From an uncultured Chlorobiota bacterium (lineage in GTDB: Bacteria; Bacteroidota; Kapaibacteriia; OLB7), in assembly GCA_946481475.1 (NCBI GenBank), contig CAMLOB010000023.1, positions 1 through 14,736 on the forward strand: a DNA stretch of 14,736 nt. The letters run 5' to 3'. Positions 7,612-14,656 of this stretch are shown one piece after another. Within the stretch, counting starts at the first letter, position 1. Every line of letters begins with the position of its first letter. The position numbers and the translations under genes are program-made. The notes below the pieces were generated by a model. It worked only from the letters and a program-made list of their open reading frames with translations, was not told the origin of the DNA and ran no database searches.

Positions 7612-8736
7612 TTGCTCTACTATCTGGCGAAATATCTCGAAGAGTGGTTCAGCCCTCCCGGTGCGGGGCTTTTTGAGTTCGTGACGTTCAGGGCTGCGGC
7701 TGCGGCCGTTACCGCGTTGCTGATCTCCCTCTTTGCCGGACGGAAGATCATCGCTCTGCTGAAGCGGAATCAGATCGGCGAGCAGGGGAAAAAGGAAGCG
7801 CCGAAACGCCACATGGCGAAGGCCGGAACGCCGACCATGGGAGGAGTGATCATCCTGCTGGCCCTGATCGTCCCGACGCTCCTTTTCTGCGATATCAAAA
7901 GTGCCTATGTGATCCTCGCGGTCCTGGTCACTCTCTGGCTCGGCGTCGTCGGCTTTCTGGACGATTATCTGAAGGTCGTCAAGAAGCTGAAGAAAGGGCT
8001 GATCGCCCGCTACAAGATTATCGGTCAGGTCACGATCGGCCTGATTCTCGGGGGGACCATCTACTTCTTTCCGGACTGGTTTCCCGGAGCCTTCGATGTG
8101 CTGCACACGCGAACAACCGTGCCGTTCATCAAGGATACGCTCTTTGACTTCGATATATACTATATCCCGATCGTGGTCTTTGTCCTAACGGCCATCTCCA
8201 ACGCGGTCAACCTGACCGACGGACTGGACGGACTGGCAATCGGAACCGTCAGCATCGTTGCCCTGACGCTGGCGCTGATCACCTACGTTGCCGGAAATAC
8301 CGTCGCTGCAGAGTATCTGGATATTCCCTATCTGAAAGGGGCCGAGGAACTTTCGGTCTTCTCCGCCGCGCTGGTCGGTGCCGGACTTGGATTCCTCTGG
8401 TATAATGCCTACCCTGCGCAGGTCTTTATGGGGGATACCGGTTCGCTGGCTCTCGGCGGGGCCATCGGGACGATCATGATTCTGGTAAAGAAGGAGTATA
8501 TGATCCCGATTCTCGGAGGAGTCTTCTTTGCCGAGTCGATCTCCGTGGCGTTGCAGGTACTCTACTTCAAGTATACGAAGCGGAAGTACGGCGAAGGACG
8601 CCGGATATTCCGGCGCGCCCCTCTCCACCATCACTTCGAGGAGAAGGGATGGCCGGAAACGAAGGTGGTGACCCGCTTCTACATCGTCGCGATCCTGCTG
8701 GCGATCTGCGGACTTGTGACGTTGAAGATTCGATAG
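7612..8736 (+). CDS. mraY: Phospho-N-acetylmuramoyl-pentapeptide transferase MraY
   Basis: MraY is the polytopic membrane enzyme that transfers phospho-MurNAc-pentapeptide to undecaprenyl phosphate, making lipid I. The 374-residue length is typical, with about ten membrane helices. Conserved signatures are GTPTMGG, the aspartate pair D117-D118 (DDYLK), N200-LTDGLD206, G274-DTG277 (FMGDTGSLALGG) and the histidine cluster H339-HH-341 (RAPLHHHFE). The start is TTG: an in-frame TGA at 7603-7605 rules out anything longer, and MLYYLAKYLEEWF aligns with the usual MraY N-terminus. No Shine-Dalgarno is visible in front of it; the preceding 40 bases are the AT-rich repeat. This suggests weak or structured translation initiation. 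Confidence 0.96.
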   Translation: MLYYLAKYLEEWFSPPGAGLFEFVTFRAAAAAVTALLISLFAGRKIIALLKRNQIGEQGKKEAPKRHMAKAGTPTMGGVIILLALIVPTLLFCDIKSAYVILAVLVTLWLGVVGFLDDYLKVVKKLKKGLIARYKIIGQVTIGLILGGTIYFFPDWFPGAFDVLHTRTTVPFIKDTLFDFDIYYIPIVVFVLTAISNAVNLTDGLDGLAIGTVSIVALTLALITYVAGNTVAAEYLDIPYLKGAEELSVFSAALVGAGLGFLWYNAYPAQVFMGDTGSLALGGAIGTIMILVKKEYMIPILGGVFFAESISVALQVLYFKYTKRKYGEGRRIFRRAPLHHHFEEKGWPETKVVTRFYIVAILLAICGLVTLKIR

Positions 8737-8840
8737 CCGAATCCCGACTCCGGACCCTGGTCTCCGGTCGGTGTCGGGGATCGGTGGAAAACGATTCGGT
8801 GACCACGGTAGAACTTTATTTGATGTCCGATTGACCTGAA

Positions 8841-10235
8841 ATGTCCGACAAAACTCTCTATACCGTTCTCGGTGCCGCCCGTTCGGGTCTGGCCGTTGCC
8901 CGGCTCCTCAGCGAGGAGGGGGCATCGGTCTTTGTGAGCGATGCCGGAGCGGAGAAAGAGTCCGCGAAGGGGATACTGGAATCGCTTCGGATACCGTATG
9001 AGTTCGGCGGACATACCGAACGTGCGCTTGAAACCGGGACGATCGTTCTCTCCCCAGGCATCCCGCCGACGATCCCGCTGCTCGCGGAGGCGGAGAGCCG
9101 GGGAATCAGGATCACAAACGAAATTGACGTCGCCTCGCGCTACTGCCGCGGGACGATCATCGGGATCACCGGGACCAACGGCAAGACGACGACGACCGAA
9201 CTGATCGGTCATATCTGCCGGGAAGCCGGACGGACCACGTTCGTTGCCGGAAACGTCGGGACGCCCTTCAGCGAAATTGCCCGGGAGGCGGAGGAGGAGA
9301 GCGTCGTGGTGCTGGAACTGAGTTCGTTCCAGCTTGAGAGGATCACGTCGTTCCATCCCCACGTCGCCCTGCTGCTGAACGTGACGCCCGATCATCTCGA
9401 CCGATACGAGAGCATCGAGGAATACGGAGGGGCGAAGTTGCGCATCACGATGAATCAGACCGAGGAGGATCGGCTGATCTACAACCGGGATGACGGGTGG
9501 CTCGGGAGAATTGCACAGATGGAGTTCAGACCCGGCATCCTCGGCTACAGTGTTTATCAGGACGTGGAGCGGGGAGCTTTCCTGCGGGATGGAGAACTGA
9601 CGATCCGTATGGAGGAAGGGGGAGAAGAAGTGAAGGTGATTCCGGCCTCGGAGATCGGCATCCGCGGACCACACAACCTTGCCAACGCAATGGGGGCGGC
9701 TCTGGCCGCAGCAAGCATCGGCATTCCGGTCGGAACGATTCGCGAAGGTTTGCGCTCCTTCCATCCTCTTCCCCACCGGCTGGAGGAAGTGGCGGTTGTC
9801 GAAGGCGTCCGCTACGTCAACGATTCAAAGGGGACGAATACCGATGCCCTGCGCTATGCGCTGGAGAGCTTCGATTCCCCGATCGTTCTGATCGCCGGCG
9901 GCAGAGCGAAGAAGAACCGCTATGAAGCCCTCCTTCCGCTGATCGCAGATCGGGTGAAGGCCGCCGTGCTGATCGGCGAGGCGGCCGAGGAGATGAGCGA
10001 GGAGTTTGAGGGACTGACCGAAATCGTCATGGCCGGGTTCAGTCTTGAAAAGGCGTTGGAGAGGGCCGCCGGACTGGCCGAACCGGGAGATGTCGTCCTT
10101 CTCTCCCCGGCCTGCGCCAGTTTCGATATGTTCAGGAATTTCGAGGATCGCGGAGATGCGTTCCGGCGACTGGTCCTTCAGATGAAGCGTCAGGTCGGGA
10201 CGGGACGGGAAGCGGAGAATCGGAAAGCGATATAG
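8841..10235 (+). CDS. murD: UDP-MurNAc-L-alanine : D-glutamate ligase MurD
   Basis: MurD adds D-glutamate to UDP-MurNAc-L-Ala in the cytoplasm using ATP. The 464-residue product starts with the Rossmann-like UDP-binding segment (VLGAARSGLAVARLL, glycine loop from G11), then the ATP loop G111-TNGKTTTT, ELSSFQLE (159-166), NVTPDHLDRY, the carbamylated lysine expected at K199 (YGGAKLRI), NDSKGTN, and the C-terminal S422-PACASFD-429 followed by MFRNFEDRGDAF. The ATG at 8841 fits the family N-terminus, with only a weak ribosome binding site. ATGTCCGA occurs both at 8822-8829 and at the start codon, but the first ATG runs into TGA after two codons. A 104-base spacer separates it from mraY and 14 bases from ftsW. 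Confidence 0.96.
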   Translation: MSDKTLYTVLGAARSGLAVARLLSEEGASVFVSDAGAEKESAKGILESLRIPYEFGGHTERALETGTIVLSPGIPPTIPLLAEAESRGIRITNEIDVASRYCRGTIIGITGTNGKTTTTELIGHICREAGRTTFVAGNVGTPFSEIAREAEEESVVVLELSSFQLERITSFHPHVALLLNVTPDHLDRYESIEEYGGAKLRITMNQTEEDRLIYNRDDGWLGRIAQMEFRPGILGYSVYQDVERGAFLRDGELTIRMEEGGEEVKVIPASEIGIRGPHNLANAMGAALAAASIGIPVGTIREGLRSFHPLPHRLEEVAVVEGVRYVNDSKGTNTDALRYALESFDSPIVLIAGGRAKKNRYEALLPLIADRVKAAVLIGEAAEEMSEEFEGLTEIVMAGFSLEKALERAAGLAEPGDVVLLSPACASFDMFRNFEDRGDAFRRLVLQMKRQVGTGREAENRKAI

Positions 10236-10249
10236 ATCAATCAACGGAA

Positions 10250-11413
10250 ATGCTGAAGACCGACACCATAGAAAAACGGGGACATAGCGATTGGTTCATT
10301 CTGCTGAGCGTGCTCGGCATGATGTTCTTCTCGGTCGCCTTCGTCTACTCGGCCTCGGCCGGCTTCGCCGATGCGCGGACCGGGTCGACCGAGACGTTTT
10401 TCTGGAGCCATCTGATTCGAGTCGGCGCCGGAGTCGGCATTCTGCTTCTCTTTGCCCGGCTTGACTATCACTGGCTCGAGCGCTGGAGCAAGCCCCTTCT
10501 GGTGCTGGCTATCGGGATGCTGGTCTATGTTCTCTTCGAGGGGACCCGGATCAAGGGGGCGACTCGCTGGATCGATCTCGGGCTGGTCTCCTTCCAGCCT
10601 TCGGAGGTGGCAAAGTTCGCCCTGGTGATGCACCTCGGAGTGATGCTCGCCGACAAGCGCGGCTATCTCGACGACTTCAAGTTTGCGGTCCTGCCGATGC
10701 TGATCTGGATCGGTGTCGTCGCCGCCCTGGTTGCCCTGCAACCGAACCTGTCGACGGCCCTGGTGATCTCCGCGCTCGGCTTCGGTGTCCTCTTCATCGG
10801 AAGAGTGAAGCTCTGGCACCTTGCCGTGGTGACCCTTCCGGCGCTGGCCGGTGCGGGACTCTATGCCGTCTCCGCCGAGTATCGGATGCGTCGTATTATG
10901 GGATTTATCGGGATGCATTCGGGTGAGGGAGGGGGAATTGAAAGCGCAGGGTATCAGTTGAAGCAGGGACTTCTCGCATTCGGCTCGGGGGGACTCTTCG
11001 GTGTCGGTCCGGGACAGAGTCATCAACGTCTGTTTGTGCCGGAGCCGTTCGGTGATTTTATCTATGCCATCATCGGTGAAGAGTACGGGTTCGTGGGAAC
11101 GACCTTTCTGCTGCTGGTCTTCGGCGTGATTCTCTGGCGCGGACTGCTCGTGGCCCGGCAGGCTCCGGATGATCTCGGCAGGAATCTCGCCGCCGGTATC
11201 ACGCTGACAGTCGGTCTCTATGCCGTGGTGAATGCCGGTGTGACTACAGGTCTTCTTCCGACCACCGGTCTGCCGATGCCCTTTGTCAGCTATGGCGGCA
11301 GTTCGGTCCTGTTCAGTGCCGCTGCGGTCGGTGTTCTTCTGAATATCTCCCGCCACGCCAACGTCATGCCCTATCGTCGCGAGCAACTGAAAGTTGCCGG
11401 AGGAATGGCATGA
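10250..11413 (+). CDS. ftsW: Septal peptidoglycan glycosyltransferase FtsW (SEDS family)
   Basis: FtsW is the SEDS-family polymerase that joins lipid II into glycan strands at the septum, working with FtsI and activated through FtsL. The 387-residue protein is almost entirely hydrophobic with about ten membrane helices. Signatures include GATRWIDLGLVSFQPSEVAK, ALQPNLSTA, GYQLKQGLLAFGSGGLFGVGPGQS, and PEPFGDFIYAIIGEEYG. In the last of these, D269 corresponds to the catalytic aspartate of SEDS enzymes. The C-terminal part has TGLPMPFVSYGGSS. Its place between murD and murG, beside division-specific FtsI, argues for FtsW and not RodA. The gene ends in ATGA with murG (TGA 11411-11413), suggesting coupled translation. 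Confidence 0.95.
   Translation: MLKTDTIEKRGHSDWFILLSVLGMMFFSVAFVYSASAGFADARTGSTETFFWSHLIRVGAGVGILLLFARLDYHWLERWSKPLLVLAIGMLVYVLFEGTRIKGATRWIDLGLVSFQPSEVAKFALVMHLGVMLADKRGYLDDFKFAVLPMLIWIGVVAALVALQPNLSTALVISALGFGVLFIGRVKLWHLAVVTLPALAGAGLYAVSAEYRMRRIMGFIGMHSGEGGGIESAGYQLKQGLLAFGSGGLFGVGPGQSHQRLFVPEPFGDFIYAIIGEEYGFVGTTFLLLVFGVILWRGLLVARQAPDDLGRNLAAGITLTVGLYAVVNAGVTTGLLPTTGLPMPFVSYGGSSVLFSAAAVGVLLNISRHANVMPYRREQLKVAGGMA
11399..11404 (+). promoter_or_regulatory. Strong Shine-Dalgarno for murG inside ftsW
   Basis: GGAGGA lies five bases before the murG ATG at 11410, within the last codons of ftsW. It is the best ribosome binding site in the window and fixes the murG start at the ATGA overlap. Confidence 0.8.
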
Positions 11414-12525
11414 AGGAACGATGGCGGAATACCGGAGGGGCGCGTCTCCTGTTTGTTGCCGGAGGGACCGGGGGACATCTCTTTCCGGCCCTTGCGGTTG
11501 CCGACCGTTGTCGCGAACTTGCTCCGGACAGTGTGATCCGTTTTGTCGGTGCGAAAGGGAGACTGGAAGAAGAAGTTGTTCCCCGTGCCGGATATGATCT
11601 CGACCTGCTCTGGATCAGCGGCTTCAGCCGGAATTTCTCGGTGAAGAACGTGATGCTGCCGATCAAGATTATCCGGTCGATGATCCAGTCACGCCGGATT
11701 CTTACCTTCTTCCGTCCGGATGTGGTCGTTTGTGCCGGAGCCTACGTCAGTTGGCCGGTCGGTGCGGTGGCCGCTTCACAGGGAGTGCCGTTGATTCTGA
11801 TGGAGTCGAACGCACTCCCCGGCATGGTCGTCCGGAAGCTGGCGCCGAAGGCGGATGAGGTGCATGTGGCGTTCGAGGAGACCGGACGGAGGCTGCCGGG
11901 AGCAAATGTGATCCTGAGCGGCAATCCGATCCGTCGGGTCTTTCACCGGAAGATCGACAAAGGGGAGGCGAGACGGCATTTCGGTCTGGATCCGGATCGT
12001 CCCACCCTGTTCGCCTTCGGCGGATCGCTCGGCGCCCGTTCGATCAACAATGTACTTGACGGAATCGTCGGCTCGTTGCTTTCGGATGGAATGCAGGTGA
12101 TCTGGCAGACCGGAAAAAGTTATGAAGGGGAGGAGAAGCGTGAGGGAAATCTGTATCGGTCCCGCTTCATCCATGAAATGGAAATCGGCTACGCCGCTGC
12201 CGATCTGGTTCTTGCCCGGGCGGGGGCCACAACAATAGCCGAGCTGAAGGGGGTCGGCAAGCCTTCGATCCTCGTTCCGTTGCGGACGGCGGCAGACGAT
12301 CATCAGCGGGTGAATGCCGAGGCGATGGAGCGTGCCGGAGCCGGCAGGATGATCCTTGATGTCGATCTCTCCGAACGGCTCTACGGTACCATCATCGAAC
12401 TGACGGCACAGCCCGAACTGCTGGATGATATGGGACGAAAAGCCGGAGGGATGGCCCTGCTGGACGCAGACGACAGGATTGCGCGGAGGGTGATGGAGAG
12501 AGTTCGTAGAGAGAAGAGTTCGTAG
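11410..12525 (+). CDS. murG: UDP-GlcNAc : lipid I N-acetylglucosaminyltransferase MurG
   Basis: MurG is the GT28-family enzyme on the inner face of the membrane that adds GlcNAc to lipid I, giving lipid II. The 371-residue product has the N-terminal glycine loop G18-GTGGH-23, SGFSRN, PDVVVCAGAYVSWPV, LMESNALPG, SGNPIR, the second-domain loop G204-GSLGA-209, and ATTIAELKGVGKPSILVPL, where E278 corresponds to the UDP-GlcNAc ribose-binding glutamate. The start is fixed by a strong ribosome binding site and the ATGA overlap with ftsW. The last codons (VRREKSS and stop) lie in a short tandem repeat, so the extreme C-terminus is repeat-derived; the first repeat copy is read as V-R-R and the second supplies TAG. 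Confidence 0.95.
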   Translation: MKERWRNTGGARLLFVAGGTGGHLFPALAVADRCRELAPDSVIRFVGAKGRLEEEVVPRAGYDLDLLWISGFSRNFSVKNVMLPIKIIRSMIQSRRILTFFRPDVVVCAGAYVSWPVGAVAASQGVPLILMESNALPGMVVRKLAPKADEVHVAFEETGRRLPGANVILSGNPIRRVFHRKIDKGEARRHFGLDPDRPTLFAFGGSLGARSINNVLDGIVGSLLSDGMQVIWQTGKSYEGEEKREGNLYRSRFIHEMEIGYAAADLVLARAGATTIAELKGVGKPSILVPLRTAADDHQRVNAEAMERAGAGRMILDVDLSERLYGTIIELTAQPELLDDMGRKAGGMALLDADDRIARRVMERVRREKSS

Positions 12526-12536
12526 AGTTCATAGAG
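12500..12536 (+). repeat. Tandem repeat of GAGTTCGTAGAG at the murG 3' end
   Basis: Two exact copies of GAGTTCGTAGAG (12500-12511 and 12516-12527) are followed by GAGTTCATAGAG (12525-12536), which overlaps the second. A degenerate further copy, AGTTCGCAGAG, is found at 12611-12621 beyond a hairpin. The repeat straddles the murG stop codon. It looks like low-complexity intergenic repeat that has grown into the gene end; function is unknown. Confidence 0.75.
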
Positions 12537-12564
12537 GGAGGAGAACGGGAACAGGGGACTGTAG

Positions 12565-12584
12565 GGGGCAAAAACCTTTGCCCC
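12565..12584. repeat. Perfect hairpin in the murG-orf spacer
   Basis: GGGGCAAA (12565-12572) pairs with TTTGCCCC (12577-12584) around the four-base loop AACC, giving an eight base pair perfect stem. There is no T tract after the stem (AGAATTGCC follows), so it is not a standard intrinsic terminator. It could mark a processing or attenuation point between murG and the downstream pair of genes, or be part of a dispersed repeat element. Confidence 0.6.
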
Positions 12585-12656
12585 AGAATTGCCGGAGTAG
12601 TATGTAAGAAAGTTCGCAGAGTGTCCAGCCCGACTCTTCGACCAACAACCGGGACC

Positions 12657-13205
12657 ATGGAAAAGACATACGCACAAAAACTCGACTTCTACTATATGGC
12701 CGCCGTTGCCTATCTGGTGACGTTGATTGCGTATGCGGTGATTGCCGGGTCGTTGATCGGTGAGCACTTTCAGTTGATCTGGAAAGATCCGATCGTCTAT
12801 CTGCTGGCCCTCTGCGCTCTGGTCTCGGTGGCCGCCCTGATCGTTGCGGCGGTGCTGAACAAGAAAGTGGTGATACGGGATCGGGAAATGCTCTTCATCA
12901 CCCGGTTCAAAACGCGGACGCTCCGTCCGGAAGAGATCGAATCGGTCAGCTTCCGTCTCGGCAACCGGGGAAAGGTTCGCGATGAGGTGGCCGAACAGGC
13001 CGCCCGCATCAGACTGAAGAGTCGTCGCCGTCGGTTGTGGCTTCGTCCGTCGATGTTCAACGAGAGCGAGGCGATGATGGAGGATCTTCGGAACTGGATG
13101 AAACGGAACAGCGTTCCGGTCAGCATGCGGAAGCGGGGCGTCGGAAGAAGGTTGAAAGGGAGAGCCAACGGAAATCGGAAACAGGGTGGTTTGAACGAGG
13201 GATAA
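12657..13205 (+). CDS. Uncharacterised two-helix membrane protein, possible bacterial PH-like domain
   Basis: I do not recognise this gene as a standard dcw member. From ATG 12657 it encodes 182 residues: a short N-terminus, two hydrophobic helices (about 12-34 and 45-67), then a cytoplasmic region of about 90 residues beginning NKKVVIRDREMLFITRF and containing LRPEEIESVSFR, IRLKSRRRRLWLRPSMF and a final amphipathic helix (EDLRNWMKRN). This strand pattern resembles bacterial PH-like domains that follow paired membrane helices, but that is an inference. The tail is very basic (RKRGVGRRLKGR). A GTG at 12621 is in frame but would lie at the edge of a spacer repeat, so the ATG is preferred even though its GGGA is too close. 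The stop overlaps murC as TAATG, so it is probably translated together with murC. Confidence 0.8.
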   Translation: MEKTYAQKLDFYYMAAVAYLVTLIAYAVIAGSLIGEHFQLIWKDPIVYLLALCALVSVAALIVAAVLNKKVVIRDREMLFITRFKTRTLRPEEIESVSFRLGNRGKVRDEVAEQAARIRLKSRRRRLWLRPSMFNESEAMMEDLRNWMKRNSVPVSMRKRGVGRRLKGRANGNRKQGGLNEG

Positions 13206-14596
13206 TGTTTCGCAGCATCAACAACATACATTTTGTCGGTATCGGCGGTATCGGGATGTCCGGCATTGCCGAACTCCTTCTTGCCGAAGGTTTCCGGATC
13301 TCCGGAAGCGATCTGGCGACCGGAGACGTCACCGCCCGACTGGAACAACTCGGTGCCCGCATCATGCAGGGACACGCACCGGAGAATGTCGCCGATGCCG
13401 AGGTCGTTGTCTATTCCAGTGCGGTGAAACCGGAAGAGAATCCGGAGACACGGGAGGCGATGCGGAGAAAAATTCCGTTGATCCGGCGCGCCGAAATGCT
13501 GGCGGAGGTGACCCGGCTCCACTACGGCGTTGCGGTTGCCGGAACACACGGCAAGACGACAACGACCTCGATGATCGGGCTGGTCCTGATCGAAGGGGGA
13601 ATCGACCCGACCGTTATCGTCGGCGGGAAGCTGGCCGATCTCGGCGGGACGAATGCCAGACGGGGTGAGGGAGAGTGGACTGTGGTGGAGGCGGACGAGT
13701 ATGATCGTTCCTTCCTCTCGCTCCTTCCCACCGTCGCGGTGGTCACCAATCTGGAGTCGGAACATCTCGACATCTACTCCGATCTCGACGATCTGAAACG
13801 ATCGTTCATAGAATTTGCCAACAAGGTCCCGTTCTACGGCTTCATCGCCCTCTGTCTGGACGAACCGACACTGGTCGACATCATGCCGAAGCTGACCCGT
13901 CGGGTGATCAGTTACGGGACTTCTTCCCAGTGCGACGTTCGCGCTTCGGACATCGAATATGAGGAGGGGACATCACGGTTTACGGTATCGTTGCGGGGCA
14001 AGGAACTTGGAACCATAGAGCTCGGCGTCCCCGGACTCCACAACGTGAAGAACGCTCTGGCTGCGGTGACCATCGGGCTGGCGCTCGACGTTCCGTTCGA
14101 GTCGGTTGCCGGAGCGCTCCGGAAGTTCAGCGGCGTCTATCGTCGCTTCGAGGTGAAGGGGGAGGAGAACGGCGTGCTGGTGATCGACGACTATGCCCAT
14201 CACCCGACGGAGGTGAAGGCGACGCTCGAAGGGGTGAAGCGGGGGTGGAATCGCAGAGTGGTGGCCGTCTTTCAGCCCCACACCTACACACGAACGAGGG
14301 ATTTCCACGATGAGTTCGGCAAATCATTCCTGAACGCCGACCTGGTTGTGATCACCGATGTCTACCCGGCACGCGAACAGCCGATCGAAGGAGTCACCGG
14401 CGAACTCGTCGCCCGAAGCGCCGCCGATTTCGGTCACCGCCACGTGGAATATGTGGCCGACAAGGAGAACGTCCCGGAATATCTGGCCTCCCTCCTCGAG
14501 CCGGGCGATATCGTCCTGACAATGGGAGCCGGAGACATCTGGAAAATCGGAGAAAAAATTCTGGAGCAGCAGGGGGCGGTGAGTGGTGAGCTGTGA
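13205..14596 (+). CDS. murC: UDP-N-acetylmuramate : L-alanine ligase MurC
   Basis: MurC adds L-alanine to UDP-MurNAc, the first amino acid step of the stem peptide. The 463-residue product starts MFRSINNIHFVGIGGIGMSGIAELL in three consecutive family blocks. It shows the ATP loop G113-THGKTTTT, E162-ADEYDRS, TNLESEHLDIY, D328-DYAHHP-334 and FQPHTYTRT, all MurC signatures. The open frame continues upstream to 13037, but the family N-terminus and the TAATG overlap with the preceding gene place the start at ATG 13205, with GAGG at 13197-13200. The last five residues (VSGEL) and the TGA stop come from the heptamer repeat that follows, so the native C-terminus may have been altered by repeat growth. 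Confidence 0.96.
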   Translation: MFRSINNIHFVGIGGIGMSGIAELLLAEGFRISGSDLATGDVTARLEQLGARIMQGHAPENVADAEVVVYSSAVKPEENPETREAMRRKIPLIRRAEMLAEVTRLHYGVAVAGTHGKTTTTSMIGLVLIEGGIDPTVIVGGKLADLGGTNARRGEGEWTVVEADEYDRSFLSLLPTVAVVTNLESEHLDIYSDLDDLKRSFIEFANKVPFYGFIALCLDEPTLVDIMPKLTRRVISYGTSSQCDVRASDIEYEEGTSRFTVSLRGKELGTIELGVPGLHNVKNALAAVTIGLALDVPFESVAGALRKFSGVYRRFEVKGEENGVLVIDDYAHHPTEVKATLEGVKRGWNRRVVAVFQPHTYTRTRDFHDEFGKSFLNADLVVITDVYPAREQPIEGVTGELVARSAADFGHRHVEYVADKENVPEYLASLLEPGDIVLTMGAGDIWKIGEKILEQQGAVSGEL

Positions 14597-14634
14597 GCTG
14601 TGAGCTATGAGCTGTGAGCTATGAGCAGTCAGCT
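14586..14634 (+). repeat. Heptamer tandem repeat, GTGAGCT type
   Basis: Seven consecutive seven-base units run GTGAGCT, GTGAGCT, GTGAGCT, ATGAGCT, GTGAGCT, ATGAGCA, GTCAGCT. The first unit codes the end of murC and the second contains its stop codon. A degenerate GTGAG precedes the array at 14579-14583. It shares its period of seven and the GCT ending with the following array. Confidence 0.9.
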
Positions 14635-14656
14635 ATAAGGGAAAAGCACGACTGCT
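14624..14656. repeat. Inverted repeat joining the two heptamer arrays
   Basis: AGCAGTC (14624-14630) and GACTGCT (14650-14656) are a perfect seven-base inverted repeat with a 19-base loop, placed exactly at the junction between the GTGAGCT and GCTGAAA/GCTGATT arrays. It could form a hairpin after murC but no T tract follows. Confidence 0.5.

Noticed and set aside
8679..9776. Long open frames on the - strand opposite murD, and a similar one opposite ftsW at 10241-11386
   Set aside because: Both mirror well-supported genes and their translations are low-complexity with no recognisable domain.
12565..12584. Intrinsic terminator after murG
   Set aside because: The stem is perfect but no T tract follows, and the downstream genes look like part of the same operon.
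13037..13204. N-terminal extension of murC, or a MurC fusion
   Set aside because: The extension is the downstream frame of the preceding membrane gene; MurC homology begins at ATG 13205 with a TAATG overlap.
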